Shown here in pieces: positions 42,576 through 52,966 of a stretch of 64,000 nucleotides of DNA; positions within the stretch are counted from its first letter, which is position 1; each line of letters starts with the position of its first letter. The notes beneath the pieces were generated by a model. That model was not told the DNA's origin. It was given only the letters and a program-made list of their open reading frames with translations, and made no database searches. The DNA is from Cladocopium goreaui. Its lineage: Eukaryota; Sar; Dinophyceae; Suessiales; Symbiodiniaceae. A program made the position numbers and the translations under genes. The DNA is taken from assembly GCA_947184155.2 (NCBI GenBank), contig CAMXCT020006646.1, forward strand, positions 297,183-361,182. Reading direction: 5' to 3'.

Positions 42576-43405
42576 GGTTTTGCCGAGGTCTCATTTTGTG
42601 ATGAACTTTGATGGATTTGGATCACATCCATCACAAATTCATGCTATATACCAGGGCCTAGGTTTAGGTAGCATTTTGTGATGAGTTTGGATCAAAAGTA
42701 TGAAAAGAGGGATAAAAGTAAAATTTCAACCTCTTGTTGCATTGACTCAGTTTGACTTATATTCAATTTATTGTTTGCTCAGCCTTCAAAAAAACAACGT
42801 CAAACCCCAAAAAAACATAGCATAAAAACGACATGCAAACTACCGTGCATGTTCTCAGCGTTTCACAACACGCACACAAACAAACACACAAACACACACA
42901 CACAACATACAAAAACATAGCCAAAACATGGGGTCTCACAGCGACAGAAAACAAACAACAAATGCCGAACCCATGTGCTTTATTTTGGTTCAATTTGTCG
43001 GCATTGTTTTTGAAAAGTGCCAAATTCTTCAGAACAAAATAGATGACATTCAAAATTGCCCTCAACCCATGCCCAAGTCTCTAAGCATAGGCCGGAACCA
43101 CTTGCCACTTGTGTACCACTTGAAGAAATACTTAGTTGCTCTTGCTTGAGTGTGATTGCAGTAATTTTCTTGATTGACTGAGGTCTGGTATGTGCAAACT
43201 TTCTGCCCTGGGCATTTGATCGCTGGAATGCTTTCCCTGCACTTGGCACTTGACCACTTGATAATTTCTAATTCTTTTGCCTACCCTAAATATTCTCAAA
43301 CGTTTCCAAAAACTTCTGTTGTTTTCAGGAAACATCTTCTTTCTGATTTTTGGGGAATCAAGGCAATACTAAAGCATATATATATATAGATAGATTTTTC
43401 CTATT

Positions 43406-43417
43406 AAAAAAACATCC
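43406..43417. repeat. Target-site duplication, left copy (second LINE)
   Basis: AAAAAAACATCC, repeated at 46,782-46,793 after the LINE tail. Overlap with the A-tail makes the exact length uncertain. Confidence 0.6.
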
Positions 43418-43679
43418 GCGGGGGTGTTTTCATCTCCAGCGGAGACAAACGAAGTCATCCACAGGGGCTAATACTACTCGAGCAAGAAATACTAACAGAG
43501 GCCTGCGTAGTTTCAGTAGCAATAACAAAAGGATTCTAACCAGACAAAATCGTAGGCGGTCGAACCGGCGACAATTTCGACAATTCAAAGCTTGGTATCA
43601 CCAGTTTGTGGCTAAACCAATAGCCCCAGAACGGCACTTGCAACAGTGCAAAAACCAGCATGCTTTTTCGAAGTCAGCC

Positions 43680-44594
43680 ATGCTGGACAGAAGTGCGCGA
43701 AAGAGCCTGTTTCAAGAATTAAAAAACCCAAACCAAACGGACAAAACAAATAGGACTTTCAAACTCAGATATAATCGGCCACTGAAGGTTGCCACGCTGA
43801 ACGTAAGAGGGTTATCTGGAGAAAACGGGTATGTTAAAAAGAGGCTCCTTGTTGACATCATGAAGAAAGAATGTTATGATCTTTTGTTGCTTCAAGAAAC
43901 CAACCATAACAAGAAAAGCGTGGAAACCGTCCAAGGCTATGATTTCTTTTTCAGCACAGGCGTTTCACCGCGAGATGCTGTACAGACTGAGAGAGCAGGA
44001 GTTGGTATTGTCGTGTCAACCCAACTGAAACATTTTATCCATGATGTCAAGCAAATTTCGGGCAGACTCATGTCAATCAGTCTGAGATCGAAGGGTCGCA
44101 ATCTGTGTTTTAGCTCCTGTTATGCGCCACACAGTGGACATGATACAGAGAAGAAAAATAAGTTCTATGATGAAGTACAAGCACATGCCAGAAAAGCCAA
44201 AGGCATACACTTTCTTGGCGGTGTTTTTAACGCCAGGCTTCACCACAGATACCAATCTGAGGAACCAGCCATGGGACCATATATTTTCGGAAGAGGCTGT
44301 GAGTATTTAGAACAAGTTAGTGATTACACCTTGGAAAATAGGTCTCTTTTCGTAAATTATTGTCTACAGGACGGCCTCAGAATTTTGAACACTTGTTTTA
44401 GAAAACAAGCGATGAACTACTGTACTTTTCGCGAGAACACAACTGAACATGGTCCAGAATGGACACCTCGGAAGTATGCACAGCTTGACTACTGGTTGGT
44501 TGCCGAAAAATGGCAGAAAAATTGCATGTCTCAGCCAGAACTGACATCTTTTTTCCTTCTGATCATTATATTGTTGAAGCTAAGGTTGGTGTAA
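43680..44594 (+). pseudogene. LINE endonuclease portion, mutated and frame-broken
   Basis: APE-type endonuclease. Visible motifs: ATLNVRGL, LLLLQETN, SSCYAPHSG, LDYWLVAEKW. The motif expected to read GDFNA is GVFNA: the catalytic Asp position is Val (GTT at 44,223). The frame then runs off after AEKWQKN, while the expected SDH motif lies in the -1 frame (44,510 ORF). The break maps to the A-run in CAGAAAAATTGC near 44,518; one more A would restore it. I start at the first Met inside the LINE (43,680). The frame is open further upstream but that part begins outside the element. Confidence 0.75.
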
Positions 44595-46732
44595 GATTGG
44601 TTGCTGATAAAAATAGCAAATCACGGGCCCCTAAATTTCGGCAACCGACGCAAGCAGAATTTGTACATTACAATGAATTGGTGACACGGAGACTCAACAA
44701 TTTGGTGATGAATTCAGAAACTGCTTGGAGTGAAATCTCCAATTGTATCATAGAGACTGCAAAACAAACCTTAACCAAAATTGACCAAAATCAAAGGCAA
44801 GAATATTTATCACAAGAAACTTGGCAGAAAATTGTTGAAAGACAACAGGCGCATGAAAGTGGGAACCTTGGAGTTGTTCAGGAACTGTCAAATAAAATCA
44901 AGAATCTAGCTAGGCGAGACAAAAGACGTGCTGTTTTTGATTCTATTAGAGAAATTCCGGACCAAAGAGAAAAGTGGACGGGTGTTAAAAAATTGAAAAA
45001 AGAACAACAGCCAAGGTTCATCCACATGAAGGATCTCCAAGGAGAATATGTAGCGCCGCGTAATAGGGCAGAAGCAATTGCCACTTATCTTCAGGACAAA
45101 CACTGGACAAATGACAACAACACACTTGTTGACCGGACGGACCGAATACAGGACTTCAGACATTTGTTTGACTTGAGACCGTTTACTATGACAGAGTTTG
45201 ACGCTGCTTTGTCTTCTTCCAAAAAGAACAAGCAACCGGGACCGGACAATGTTATAATGGAGCTTTTCTCTTGGTTGAACTCTGAAAACAAAACTTGGTT
45301 TCTCCGTCTTGTGAACTTATGGTGGAGTAACCAATATGCCCCTGAAGATCTCTTTTTTGCTCGCGTGGTGCCCATCTATAAGAAAGGAGATACAGACGAT
45401 CCAGCGAACTACAGACCTATATCATTGTTAAATTCTTTCTACAAGCTTTACATGATTCTGATACGGCAGAGGCTTCAGGTGGTATTAGAGGACACGTTAA
45501 CGCAAACACAGTATGGGTTTAGGCCATCTAGAAGTACCTCGCATGCACTGTTTTTGACTAGGCGTATGCAAGATATCGCAGAACAACAGGGTTCAAATCT
45601 TATTATAACTTTTCTTGACTGGAAACAAGCTTTCGATAAGGTACAACACGACAAACTTTACATAGCGTTAAACAGGCTTGGAATTCACGACCATTTCATT
45701 CAAGTCATCAAAAACTGCTACCGTAACCCCTGTTTCTTCGTTGAAGACGAATTTGGTAAGTCGTTGCCCAAACGCCAAAGGTCAGGTATACGTCAAGGAT
45801 GTCCTCTATCGCCTTACTTATTTGTTCTGGTCATGAACGTGATTGATAATGATGTTAATTACCACCTAGACAGACGCACTTTAGGAACCAGAAAGCCAGG
45901 TATCAGCTTCGATCGAATTTACTATGCCGATGATACTGTACTGCTAGCCACCAATACTTATTCTGCCAATAGAATTCTCTGGGCTGTTGAACGGGTTTCA
46001 CTGCAGTTTGGCCTTAAATTGAACAGAGGCAAGTGTTCCTATATCGCTATGAATGGGAACAATAATCTCAGATTCGCAGATGGGACCAAACTTTGTAGAT
46101 GCACTGAAACAACATACTTAGGACATCATATCACACGAAGTATGAACATGAGACAGGAAATCGGATACAGAATGCAGCAGACGATGGCTGCTTGGACCAA
46201 ATTAAAACCTTTTTGGAAAGCATCCAATTACACTGTTGGTTGGAGACTACGCGTTTATCAGGCTGTCATTCAAAACAAACTGATTTATGGTCTTGAAACC
46301 GTGCACTTGACACAGGCAATGCTAAACAAGATTAACGCGTTTCAACTTCGGGGGCTTAGATCTATATTAAATCTAGAGCCCACATTTGTTAACAGAAGAA
46401 ACACCAACGAATTTGTACTCAGAATGGCTTCCGAAAAAGCTGGGCACGAAGTGAAACTTTTCTCCGAACTTCTTTTGGACAAACGAGTTAAACTATCTGG
46501 ACACCTTTTGAGAGCAACAGACTCGGACCCAATGAGACAAGTAGTTTATTCTCCTCAATCAGCAAACGCATATCCGATTGGTAAAAGGAGGGTAGGAGCG
46601 CCTAGGCAACAATGGCGCCACTTCACCCATAAACATATTTGGAACAAACTTACGAACGGATGGACGGACTATTTAAACACGGACGAGCAAAACAGGCGAA
46701 TCCACCAAATGGCTCTCGCACGACAATTTTAA
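44510..46732 (+). CDS. LINE reverse transcriptase portion
   Basis: Continues the endonuclease in the -1 frame (SARTDIFFPSDHY) and then encodes a full RT: KKNKQPGPDN, FLDWKQAFDKV, SGIRQGCPLSPYLF, YYADDTVLL with both catalytic Asp, GLKLNRGKCSY. The C-terminal GKRRVGAPRQQWRHF segment is typical of the end of LINE ORF2. RT motifs are intact although the upstream frame is broken. No zinc finger or methyltransferase-like domain, unlike the larger element. Confidence 0.8.
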   Translation: MAEKLHVSARTDIFFPSDHYIVEAKVGVRLVADKNSKSRAPKFRQPTQAEFVHYNELVTRRLNNLVMNSETAWSEISNCIIETAKQTLTKIDQNQRQEYLSQETWQKIVERQQAHESGNLGVVQELSNKIKNLARRDKRRAVFDSIREIPDQREKWTGVKKLKKEQQPRFIHMKDLQGEYVAPRNRAEAIATYLQDKHWTNDNNTLVDRTDRIQDFRHLFDLRPFTMTEFDAALSSSKKNKQPGPDNVIMELFSWLNSENKTWFLRLVNLWWSNQYAPEDLFFARVVPIYKKGDTDDPANYRPISLLNSFYKLYMILIRQRLQVVLEDTLTQTQYGFRPSRSTSHALFLTRRMQDIAEQQGSNLIITFLDWKQAFDKVQHDKLYIALNRLGIHDHFIQVIKNCYRNPCFFVEDEFGKSLPKRQRSGIRQGCPLSPYLFVLVMNVIDNDVNYHLDRRTLGTRKPGISFDRIYYADDTVLLATNTYSANRILWAVERVSLQFGLKLNRGKCSYIAMNGNNNLRFADGTKLCRCTETTYLGHHITRSMNMRQEIGYRMQQTMAAWTKLKPFWKASNYTVGWRLRVYQAVIQNKLIYGLETVHLTQAMLNKINAFQLRGLRSILNLEPTFVNRRNTNEFVLRMASEKAGHEVKLFSELLLDKRVKLSGHLLRATDSDPMRQVVYSPQSANAYPIGKRRVGAPRQQWRHFTHKHIWNKLTNGWTDYLNTDEQNRRIHQMALARQF

Positions 46733-46781
46733 GCTGTCGCAGTGCCGGCCCACGGACGCTTTAGCGACCATGGCCGGGAAA

Positions 46782-46793
46782 AAAAAAACATCC
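46782..46793. repeat. Target-site duplication, right copy (second LINE)
   Basis: AAAAAAACATCC directly after the LINE 3' end; matches 43,406-43,417. Confidence 0.6.
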
Positions 46794-46842
46794 TGATCTA
46801 GACCCTACTGATCTAGGGCTGGTCTTTGGCATCCTGAAATCA

Positions 46843-46912
46843 TCATGATCATCATCATCATCATCATCATCACCATCATCATCGCCATCATCATCGCCCA
46901 GTTTTTGGCAAT
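46843..46912. repeat. CAT trinucleotide microsatellite
   Basis: (CAT)n with CGC interruptions at the outer edge of the foldback element. Confidence 0.8.
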
Positions 46913-46919
46913 GTGATGA

Positions 46920-47117
46920 TTGACCGGTGGCTCAGTAATTTTCCCAACCGGGGCCTGTCAACGGCTAGGATTCGGCATGGCTCACCCGAGGAATCTTGGC
47001 GATCGTTACGTACTTGATGACACCTTTCCTCCAAGCTGCATGTTGCGGCATAAAGGATTTCCGGTGGTCTTGTTTGAGGCATTCAGCATTCATATCATTT
47101 CCTTTTTTAGATGGTGA
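46920..47117 (+). CDS. Candidate exon, unknown product
   Basis: Reads TGGSVIFPTGACQRLGFGMA, HPRNLGDRYVLDDTFPPSCM, LRHKGFPVVLFEAFSIHI. Exact ends uncertain; a stop follows after FFRW. Convincing composition. Confidence 0.4.
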   Translation: MTGGSVIFPTGACQRLGFGMAHPRNLGDRYVLDDTFPPSCMLRHKGFPVVLFEAFSIHIISFFRW

Positions 47118-47155
47118 AACCTCAAATTGACTTGATGTTGGTGGAAGACCCTGAG

Positions 47156-47295
47156 GCGGTGCTATTTTTTCCCTCTTGGCTTCGCTGATTCAATTTGTCT
47201 CTCGGCAAATGACCAGAGAAGCCCTGGGAAAAGGGCAACGATATCCCAGAACCAAGGCTCGTTTGACTGCATTTTTTGGTACCGAGTGGGCGTGA
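47156..47295 (+). CDS. Candidate 3' exon
   Basis: After GACCCTGAG the frame reads GAIFSLLASLIQFVSRQMTR, EALGKGQRYPRTKARLTAFF, GTEWA, stop TGA. The + frame just upstream (LMLVEDPEAVLFFPSWL) is also coding-like and shifts near the T-run at about 47,165-47,170. Function unknown. Confidence 0.45.
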
Positions 47296-47379
47296 AGAAT
47301 CATATTGTAGCCCAGCAAAAAAAATACCCCTAGCACCCAATGGGTTGAGAAATAAACTGTGGCAAACAGGAGCCAAACA

Positions 47380-47420
47380 GGACACACACACACAAACACA
47401 CACAGACAGACAGACAGACT

Positions 47421-47451
<31 letters not shown>

Positions 47452-47555
47452 ATACATACATACATACATACATAATCATACATACGTACATACACACACA
47501 CATACATACATACATACATAGATAGATAGATAGATATATATATATATATACGCGG
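47380..47555. repeat. CA/CAGA/CATA microsatellite
   Basis: (ACAC)n, (AGAC)n, (GGAC)n, (ATAC)n and (GATA)n in series. Confidence 0.85.
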
Positions 47556-48288
47556 TCTATCAACCACCTCCTAACTGCCTTGCAGCTCCTAAGTAGGTTT
47601 GCTTCATGGCATTTGAAACCGGGCCTCTTTTGTGATCCCCGGCCCCCGGTTTCCCACGTTAGCTTCCCATACCACATCTAGTACACCCCAGAGGTGATGC
47701 TGGACACCAATTTTTATGGTGATGTCCAAGTGCCAAAACATGCCAAAACCAGATTTCAGGACCTTAGTTTATGTCGTGTCCGTTTTTGGGGACGCAAACC
47801 TTCCCAAGATTTATCTATGGATCTATTTCAGATCTAAGTACAGACAGTACATGGATGTCGATTTAAGCCCAACCATATTTTTGCAACTGTCCACGTACCC
47901 GAATGTTCCATGTATGGAATATCAACATTGACATCCTGAATGACCCAGATGTAGTTAAATATTGCATGAACTATAGGCAAATTGACCCCATTAACATCTA
48001 TGTCTATGATATAGATATATCTGCCATAAACCAAGGTTAACCCAGCTAGTTAACCCGACCAGGAACTGACTTAGCTATCTAGGGCCTTAGAACCCTATTG
48101 CAAGGCACCACCTTGCAAGTGCCACGAAAAAGAATCCCATCCTTATTTGAAATTCGATTGAATCGGCTATATATCCGGGTTCTTTTCCCATAGGTTCACA
48201 ATGTTTCACAGTCAATCACCAATTTTATCGAATCGAATATTCTGAGATATTCTGATAATTCTTCACATTCCCCATTTTTCATTCGAAG
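47556..48288. other. Non-coding stretch
   Basis: No exon with clear boundaries or named repeat seen. Confidence 0.35.
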
Positions 48289-48422
48289 GCATTAGCGCAG
48301 GAATCGCTTCTCCTAACGCCCAGGCGTTGATGATCTTCGCAATGCGTTTGGATAAGAAGAGAAACCCCGTGCCTTTCGCCCACGGGGTCAAGGGACGGTC
48401 AACGGGTCTAACGCTCATCCAG
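48289..48422 (+). CDS. Candidate internal exon
   Basis: After ATTCGAAG the frame reads ISAGIASPNAQALMIFAMRL, DKKRNPVPFAHGVKGRSTGL, TLIQ, then a GTTGGT donor. Strong protein-like composition with no competing + frame of equal quality. Function unknown. Confidence 0.55.
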
Positions 48423-48764
48423 GTTGGTTGATCGACTCCCCCGAAAATGATGGTGTTTGATGTGGTTCACATGAACTGACCTTTATAGAATGAACATGTC
48501 CAAAAAGAGGACATTCACAAATCCAATGGGTTTATCGTCATTTTCCATCATTTTCCACAGTAAAAATAAAGCAATGCCCTGCGGGTCCAGCATTGCACTG
48601 AGGTTCTCGTGAAGATCAACAGGATCAGAGAAGTCTCCAGCAAAGCCCCTTGGACAGATGGAAACTGCTACATATGGCCGCCTTAATTAGTGTGGAAAAT
48701 GATGGGAAACTGGGTGATTACCATGGTTAATGATGGTTAATAGTGGCAAATAGTGGTTAATTAA

Positions 48765-48883
48765 CTGGTTGGCGGTTTGGAACATGAATTTTACTTTCCA
48801 TTATATATTGGGAATGTCATCATCCCAACTGACGAACTCATATTTTTTAGATGGGTGGCTCATCATGTTGAAACCACCAACCA
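48765..48883. mobile_element. MITE-like element, family C, copy 4
   Basis: Ends CTGGTTGGCGGTTTGGAACAT and GAAACCACCAACCAG, with TTGGGAATGTCATCATCCC inside. Confidence 0.7.
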
Positions 48884-48977
48884 GAAAATGACGATAAAGC
48901 CATTGGCTTTGTGCCCTCTTTTTGGACAAGGCTACTTGAAATGATGGTGAGGTATGAAGCCAATCCTTTTCCCGCAG

Positions 48978-49063
48978 GAAAATCATGAGGCATCGGCCAA
49001 GGGCCGCCGTGGCCAAGAGGATACTGTCCTTCTGACTCTACGTCCCAATCCAGCTACTTCTAT
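48978..49063 (+). CDS. Candidate internal exon
   Basis: Acceptor TTTTCCCGCAG, then ENHEASAKGRRGQEDTVLLT, LRPNPATS, then a GTAAAAAT donor. A classic pyrimidine-rich acceptor supports it. Part of the segment resembles a tRNA A-box by chance (see rejected items). Confidence 0.5.
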
Positions 49064-49530
49064 GTAAAAATTGCATGTTTCTTTACTAGACCAGATGACA
49101 TTGATATTTGAGTGCGTGTGATATGTAGGAAGTTGTTTTATTTAAAAGAAAAACATATGTCTCCTGTCTCCATATGTATATTCTCCGTGTGTGTTTGGTG
49201 CGTGTGCATATGTTCTCGCCACTAGCTTTTCAGAGTAGAAAGCCAGCCACCATTCAACCACTAGGCCCAGGCAGAACGTGCTGCTGTATCTCTCAGCACG
49301 GCGCAGCTCAATCAACCGTCAAAGATCACCCCTCCACAACACCAAACCTTATGTTTACAATTTTACATTTGTTTACCATATGACTGTATGATCAATTACG
49401 GTACACGTGTGCACAGTTGTGCACATCTATATGACATGTGCACCAATGAGTACCGTAGAATTATATAGTTTCATTCCCAACTTTTTCGATTGTACATGTT
49501 GACACGGCACTTACTTCGTACCTTGTTTAG
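49064..49530. other. Non-coding stretch
   Basis: Possible small exon near 49,230-49,330 (GC-rich) without clear ends. Otherwise nothing recognised. Confidence 0.35.
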
Positions 49531-49698
49531 CTTTCATTGCCCCGAAACGACGGTCCGAAACGCCAGCACTTCCCAGTTCAAAGATCACGGCCTCAGGACT
49601 ACTACGAAGATGACGGGAACGATCCCATGGAAGGTCGGATCTGCGCGTGGTGTGAAAATTGGGGAATCACGATTTCAAATCATAGCAATGGCATGGGT
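49531..49698 (+). CDS. Candidate exon, unknown product
   Basis: After CCTTGTTTAG the frame reads LPRNDGPKRQHFPVQRSRPQ, DYYEDDGNDPMEGRICAWCE, NWGITI. A GTGTGA after GCGCGTG could end it earlier. Charged, with a CAWC pair; no domain assigned. Confidence 0.45.
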
Positions 49699-50274
49699 CA
49701 AAATGATATATATATAATATGATATTTATATATATATGCATAATAAAGTGTTCCTTCTAAATATTCATAAATATTCGACATGACCCAGCAATCCGCAGCT
49801 ACTACCGGGGGCTTGGTGTATAGATTCTGACCCATACCCAGCTTCCCTGGGTGGCGCAGCATGTCAGGGATCGTCCGATGTACACTACCCACGGTTTTGG
49901 GGTTTACTCATGGTACAGTCAGTTTCTTTCATCCTCAAATCAGTAGACAAACATTAATGCATAATATATGATATGTATATATGTATTGATTTTAATATTT
50001 TATATATGTATATGTATCTCTCTCTCTCTGTGTCTCTCTTCATAGGTGTTCCAATTTTATAAAACGGCACCGCAGAACCGCACTGGAATAGTGAAATAGT
50101 TGCCTATATTAGACGCAAACCAGATTTTTTGTGGACACACAAAGGGTCCACAAAGGGATTGGCGTAAGACATCAACAAAGGTGGCCTGGCAGCAGCCATA
50201 GAGGATCGATCGATGCATTCCATGTCCATTCCCATGGAATCTTTCATTTCATGATTTGAAATATCTGTGCAATA

Positions 50275-50400
50275 TACATATATCACCGTATATCATATTT
50301 CTATATATATATATACATATATATATAATATCTATTTGTATATTTATTATATTTGTGTATATATATATATATATATACATTTATACACAAATTTACAAAT
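50275..50400. repeat. AT-rich simple repeat
   Basis: (AT)n with TTTG and TACA interruptions. Confidence 0.75.
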
Positions 50401-50507
50401 ATGGGATATATTGACACTGATGTGTTTGAGCAGCTTGACAGGCTCAAGCAGAGGCCCTTTTTCAAAAGGCCGATCTCCGTTCTCCGCCACGGTCGGACCT
50501 TTTCGCC

Positions 50508-50651
50508 ATGGCCACGCCGCTGACGCTGTCCATTGGCTCGCTAGGAAAGGAACCCTTCGACGTGGACGTTCTCGAAACATACACGGTCAGTGCAGCTCGG
50601 CGATGGAAACCGGTCGAAGTTGAATGCTGGGCAGCGGTGGAACATTTTTGA
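50508..50651 (+). CDS. Candidate 3' exon or small CDS
   Basis: ATG in a strong context (CGCCATGGCC) opens MATPLTLSIGSLGKEPFDVD, VLETYTVSAARRWKPVEVEC, WAAVEHF, stop TGA. The same frame is open upstream to about 50,450 (QAEALFQKADLRSPPRSDLF), so it may be a terminal exon rather than a complete 47-residue protein. Confidence 0.45.
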   Translation: MATPLTLSIGSLGKEPFDVDVLETYTVSAARRWKPVEVECWAAVEHF

Positions 50652-50802
50652 GGAAGATCCGGAAACTTCTAAGTCTATATAAACTATAAGACTTATAAGA
50701 TTTGTCAGAGTTTATATTAGTGGTGTTCTTACATCGTTTTTAGATTTCAGATGTTCGCTGTGAGGCATGGCCACCTTAGCATCGGATATTCAGATCGCCT
50801 AG

Positions 50803-50918
50803 GAGTTGTGCAGAGTGATCCTGGAGAAATTGGACCTAGATCCGACCAAGCAGCACTTGAAACTGATCTTTGTTGCTTGGCTTTTCGGAATTTGCCATGA
50901 ATGCTATGGCTCTTCTGG
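50803..50918 (+). CDS. Candidate internal exon
   Basis: Acceptor CAGATCGCCTAG, then ELCRVILEKLDLDPTKQHLK, LIFVAWLFGICHECYGSS, then a GTGATG donor. Amphipathic helix followed by a hydrophobic stretch. Confidence 0.5.
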
Positions 50919-51438
50919 GTGATGGTTGTGAAGGTTGATGGTTTGTCAAATCAAAAAAACGCTCGGATTTCTAGCACAAAATGTTTCTTTCATGGATTTT
51001 GAATCAATTTCAAGGTTCGATGATGTTCCATGGTTGATTTCTGAAACAGACAATGAGCCGAAGATGTTGCCAGCTAAAATATCAATTTCCTGGGTGATGG
51101 TAAAGTTCGTGGTTTCAAGTTCCCCACAGTCAAGGTCTTCACTAATTGTGTAATTTGTGGATATGATTATTAAACATGGTAAATTCCAATAGCAATGTTT
51201 GCCTGCAGGGTGCATTGTGAAACCATATTGTATTTGCTTGATTACATTTGGATTTATATAGTGTTTGTAGTTGAACTCAGATCAGCTCAACCTGTTTGTT
51301 GCTTAGAATGCCTTGAACCCTGAACACATGATTGTGTTGTTTTTTCTCGCATAAATCATCGCTTATATCCAGATAGAAGAAAGATATCCCATGTTGGTGA
51401 ACTTGGATCGAACATGTTGGAGGAACTGTTCCTTGGTT
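50919..51438. other. Non-coding stretch
   Basis: An open + frame at 50,935-51,153 is AT-rich and less protein-like; I do not call it. Confidence 0.35.
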
Positions 51439-51648
51439 CAATGGCCAATTCAGTTACCTAAAATTGAGGTATTGTACCATATAAGGCCATATTTTCTAGG
51501 GATATGCCTTAAGCATTAGGATAGATAGACCTTATGTGTGCCATTTTTGAGGCAAAAAAAAACTGTGGATTTGCCGAAAAAAAAGTTTAGGCCTTACATA
51601 GATATGATGGGTACCTCCAAAAAACCGGTACCTGAGTCATGGCCATTG
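51439..51648. mobile_element. MITE-like element, family D, copy 3 (longer)
   Basis: Ends CAATGGCCAATTCAGTTACC and GGTACCTGAGTCATGGCCATTG, with GTACCATATAAGGCCATAT inside. About 60 bp longer than the other copies. Confidence 0.6.
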
Positions 51649-51795
51649 GGGCCATTTAGGGACGTCTCCCAGGATACCACGGTCTTGGAGGATCCAACTC
51701 AGACTCTGAGCGCGTACAAGCTGGAGACAGGACACAGAAATTTCCATGCCATGGGGGGTGGTTTCGAGAAAGCAACTGGGGGTAGACTCGGGTAG
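51649..51795 (+). CDS. Candidate exon, unknown product
   Basis: Reads GPFRDVSQDTTVLEDPTQTL, SAYKLETGHRNFHAMGGGFE, KATGGRLG, stop. It begins at or just after the family D element; the acceptor is not resolved. Confidence 0.4.
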   Translation, partial: GPFRDVSQDTTVLEDPTQTLSAYKLETGHRNFHAMGGGFEKATGGRLG

Positions 51796-52621
51796 ACCGG
51801 GTAGATTCTGCATCTTGAGAGAGAAATGGATTTACATCAACATTTTTTCATGTTTTAATTTAAGATGTTTGTTTACTGATGTTCACTGGACAAACTGGCC
51901 AGTGAATGATAGATTCTGATGGATGATGGGAGGAAGAGTTCATGGATGGAGGCATGTAGCTGACCCTTTTCCATTGTTTAGATGATACATTGACCAGGGA
52001 CCCGGGCGCCCTAGTTTTTACAGTATACATAGACTATCACAGACTAGCTGGCAAGTGAGTGTTCATGCCCAAAATCCGATGTTCCTATAGGTATTGAACT
52101 CGTCCCCAAATAGATAAGGGAAGGAACGTCGAACTCGTCCTCAAATAGATAGGGGAAGAAACCCCTATGTTTGCGGTAGGTATCAACATCCTTTTGACCT
52201 TGCCGTACTCGTGTGCATTTCAACTTCCCAATGTCAAGCAGTTCATACGCATATATCATCATCATCATCGTCATCATCATCATCATCATCATATATATAT
52301 ATATTTATTTATTTATGTTTATCCTGTATTCAAAGCGCTTTTGGCTTCCCCATTTGTTGGGTGGCTGCGCTGCTCGCCTCTGGCCCTAGGTCAATCTCAC
52401 CAGTGGAGAGGGCGATGAAGAGAGAGAGAGAGAGAGAGATATATATATATATATATATACTTTTATGTTTATATATATACAGAGCATATTGCATATTTCC
52501 TTTCTCGTCCTCAAAGTAGATTTGAATCCTTCCATATTTGATTAATATCCCTTTGCTTCAGAAGGTTCAGAGAGCCTTAGCATTAATTTGAGCGTTCTTC
52601 GTCTCATTTCTCGGGCACATT
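51796..52621. other. Non-coding with CAT, GA and AT microsatellites
   Basis: (CAT)n at 52,250-52,292, (GA)n and (AT)n at 52,416-52,460. A small patch near 52,330-52,392 reads FKALLASPFVGWLRCSPLAL before GTCAAT and could be an exon. Confidence 0.4.
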
Positions 52622-52966
52622 TTGGATTTTTCCCGAAACATCAAGCACCCCAAACAGCCAGGAACAAGTTGCCATTGCGCTTCCCCAATTTCGAACAACT
52701 TTGAGCCTTGTGAAATATATACATTGTCCATCTGTCCATCTCCAAGAACCATCCTCCCTTCACCATACCTCCCAGTTTTTTGGGCGACTATCCCAACCCT
52801 TGGACTCCTGGGCTATCCTGGGAGATGCGGAGGAAGCAGCCTGCTGCTGTTGCTGGAGAATCCTGGTCCCATCGTCCTTCAGGCGACCATCAACGACCGC
52901 ACCGCGAGCGATGATCCGCTTCCGGCAGCCAGGTCTAAGGACGGTGGTTTGGAGATGGATCAATAA
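52622..52966 (+). CDS. Candidate 3' exon(s)
   Basis: The C-terminal part reads GRCGGSSLLLLLENPGPIVL, QATINDRTASDDPLPAARSK, DGGLEMDQ, stop TAA. Upstream, a different frame (QEQVAIALPQFRTTLSLV) near 52,660-52,715 may be a separate exon. Internal boundaries not resolved. Confidence 0.4.
   Translation: MDFSRNIKHPKQPGTSCHCASPISNNFEPCEIYTLSICPSPRTILPSPYLPVFWATIPTLGLLGYPGRCGGSSLLLLLENPGPIVLQATINDRTASDDPLPAARSKDGGLEMDQ

Larger units (their letters stand above)
41132..42695. other. Loop of the foldback element
   Basis: Non-coding. It contains the 21-bp tandem array described separately and an internal hairpin near 42,425-42,575. Frames with many FFSKCS units are translations of the tandem array. Confidence 0.6.
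43418..46778 (+). mobile_element. Second LINE, 3.4 kb, damaged
   Basis: Begins GCGGGGGTGTTTTCATCTCC, encodes endonuclease and reverse transcriptase, and ends CATGGCCGGG before ten A's. It lies inside the right arm of the foldback element, so it inserted later. Inactivated by a frame break near 44,520 and a substituted endonuclease residue. Much shorter than, and not closely related in sequence to, the 13.2-kb element. Confidence 0.8.
40464..46850. mobile_element. Foldback element with long inverted arms, interrupted by a LINE
   Basis: The left arm (40,464 to about 41,131) recurs inverted on the right. About 42,696-43,092 mirrors about 40,735-41,131 and about 43,280-43,356 mirrors 40,527-40,600. 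The outermost segment (GACCAGCCCTAGATCAGTAGGG) reappears inverted only at 46,797-46,850, beyond the inserted LINE. Removing the LINE leaves a foldback of about 3 kb with a 1.56-kb loop. The segments between (40,600-40,735 versus 43,092-43,280) differ, and CCACTTGCCACTTG is in direct orientation in both arms. No transposase seen. Confidence 0.75.

Noticed and set aside
44510..44530. Programmed -1 frameshift in the second LINE
   Set aside because: G AAA AAT is not a valid slippery heptamer; a lost A in the run plus the Asp-to-Val change fits decay or error better.
48990..49060. A tRNA gene
   Set aside because: TGGCCAAGAGG matches an A-box and GTCCCAATCC resembles a B-box, but there is no D-stem partner and no 7-bp acceptor stem. 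It lies in a well-bounded exon frame.
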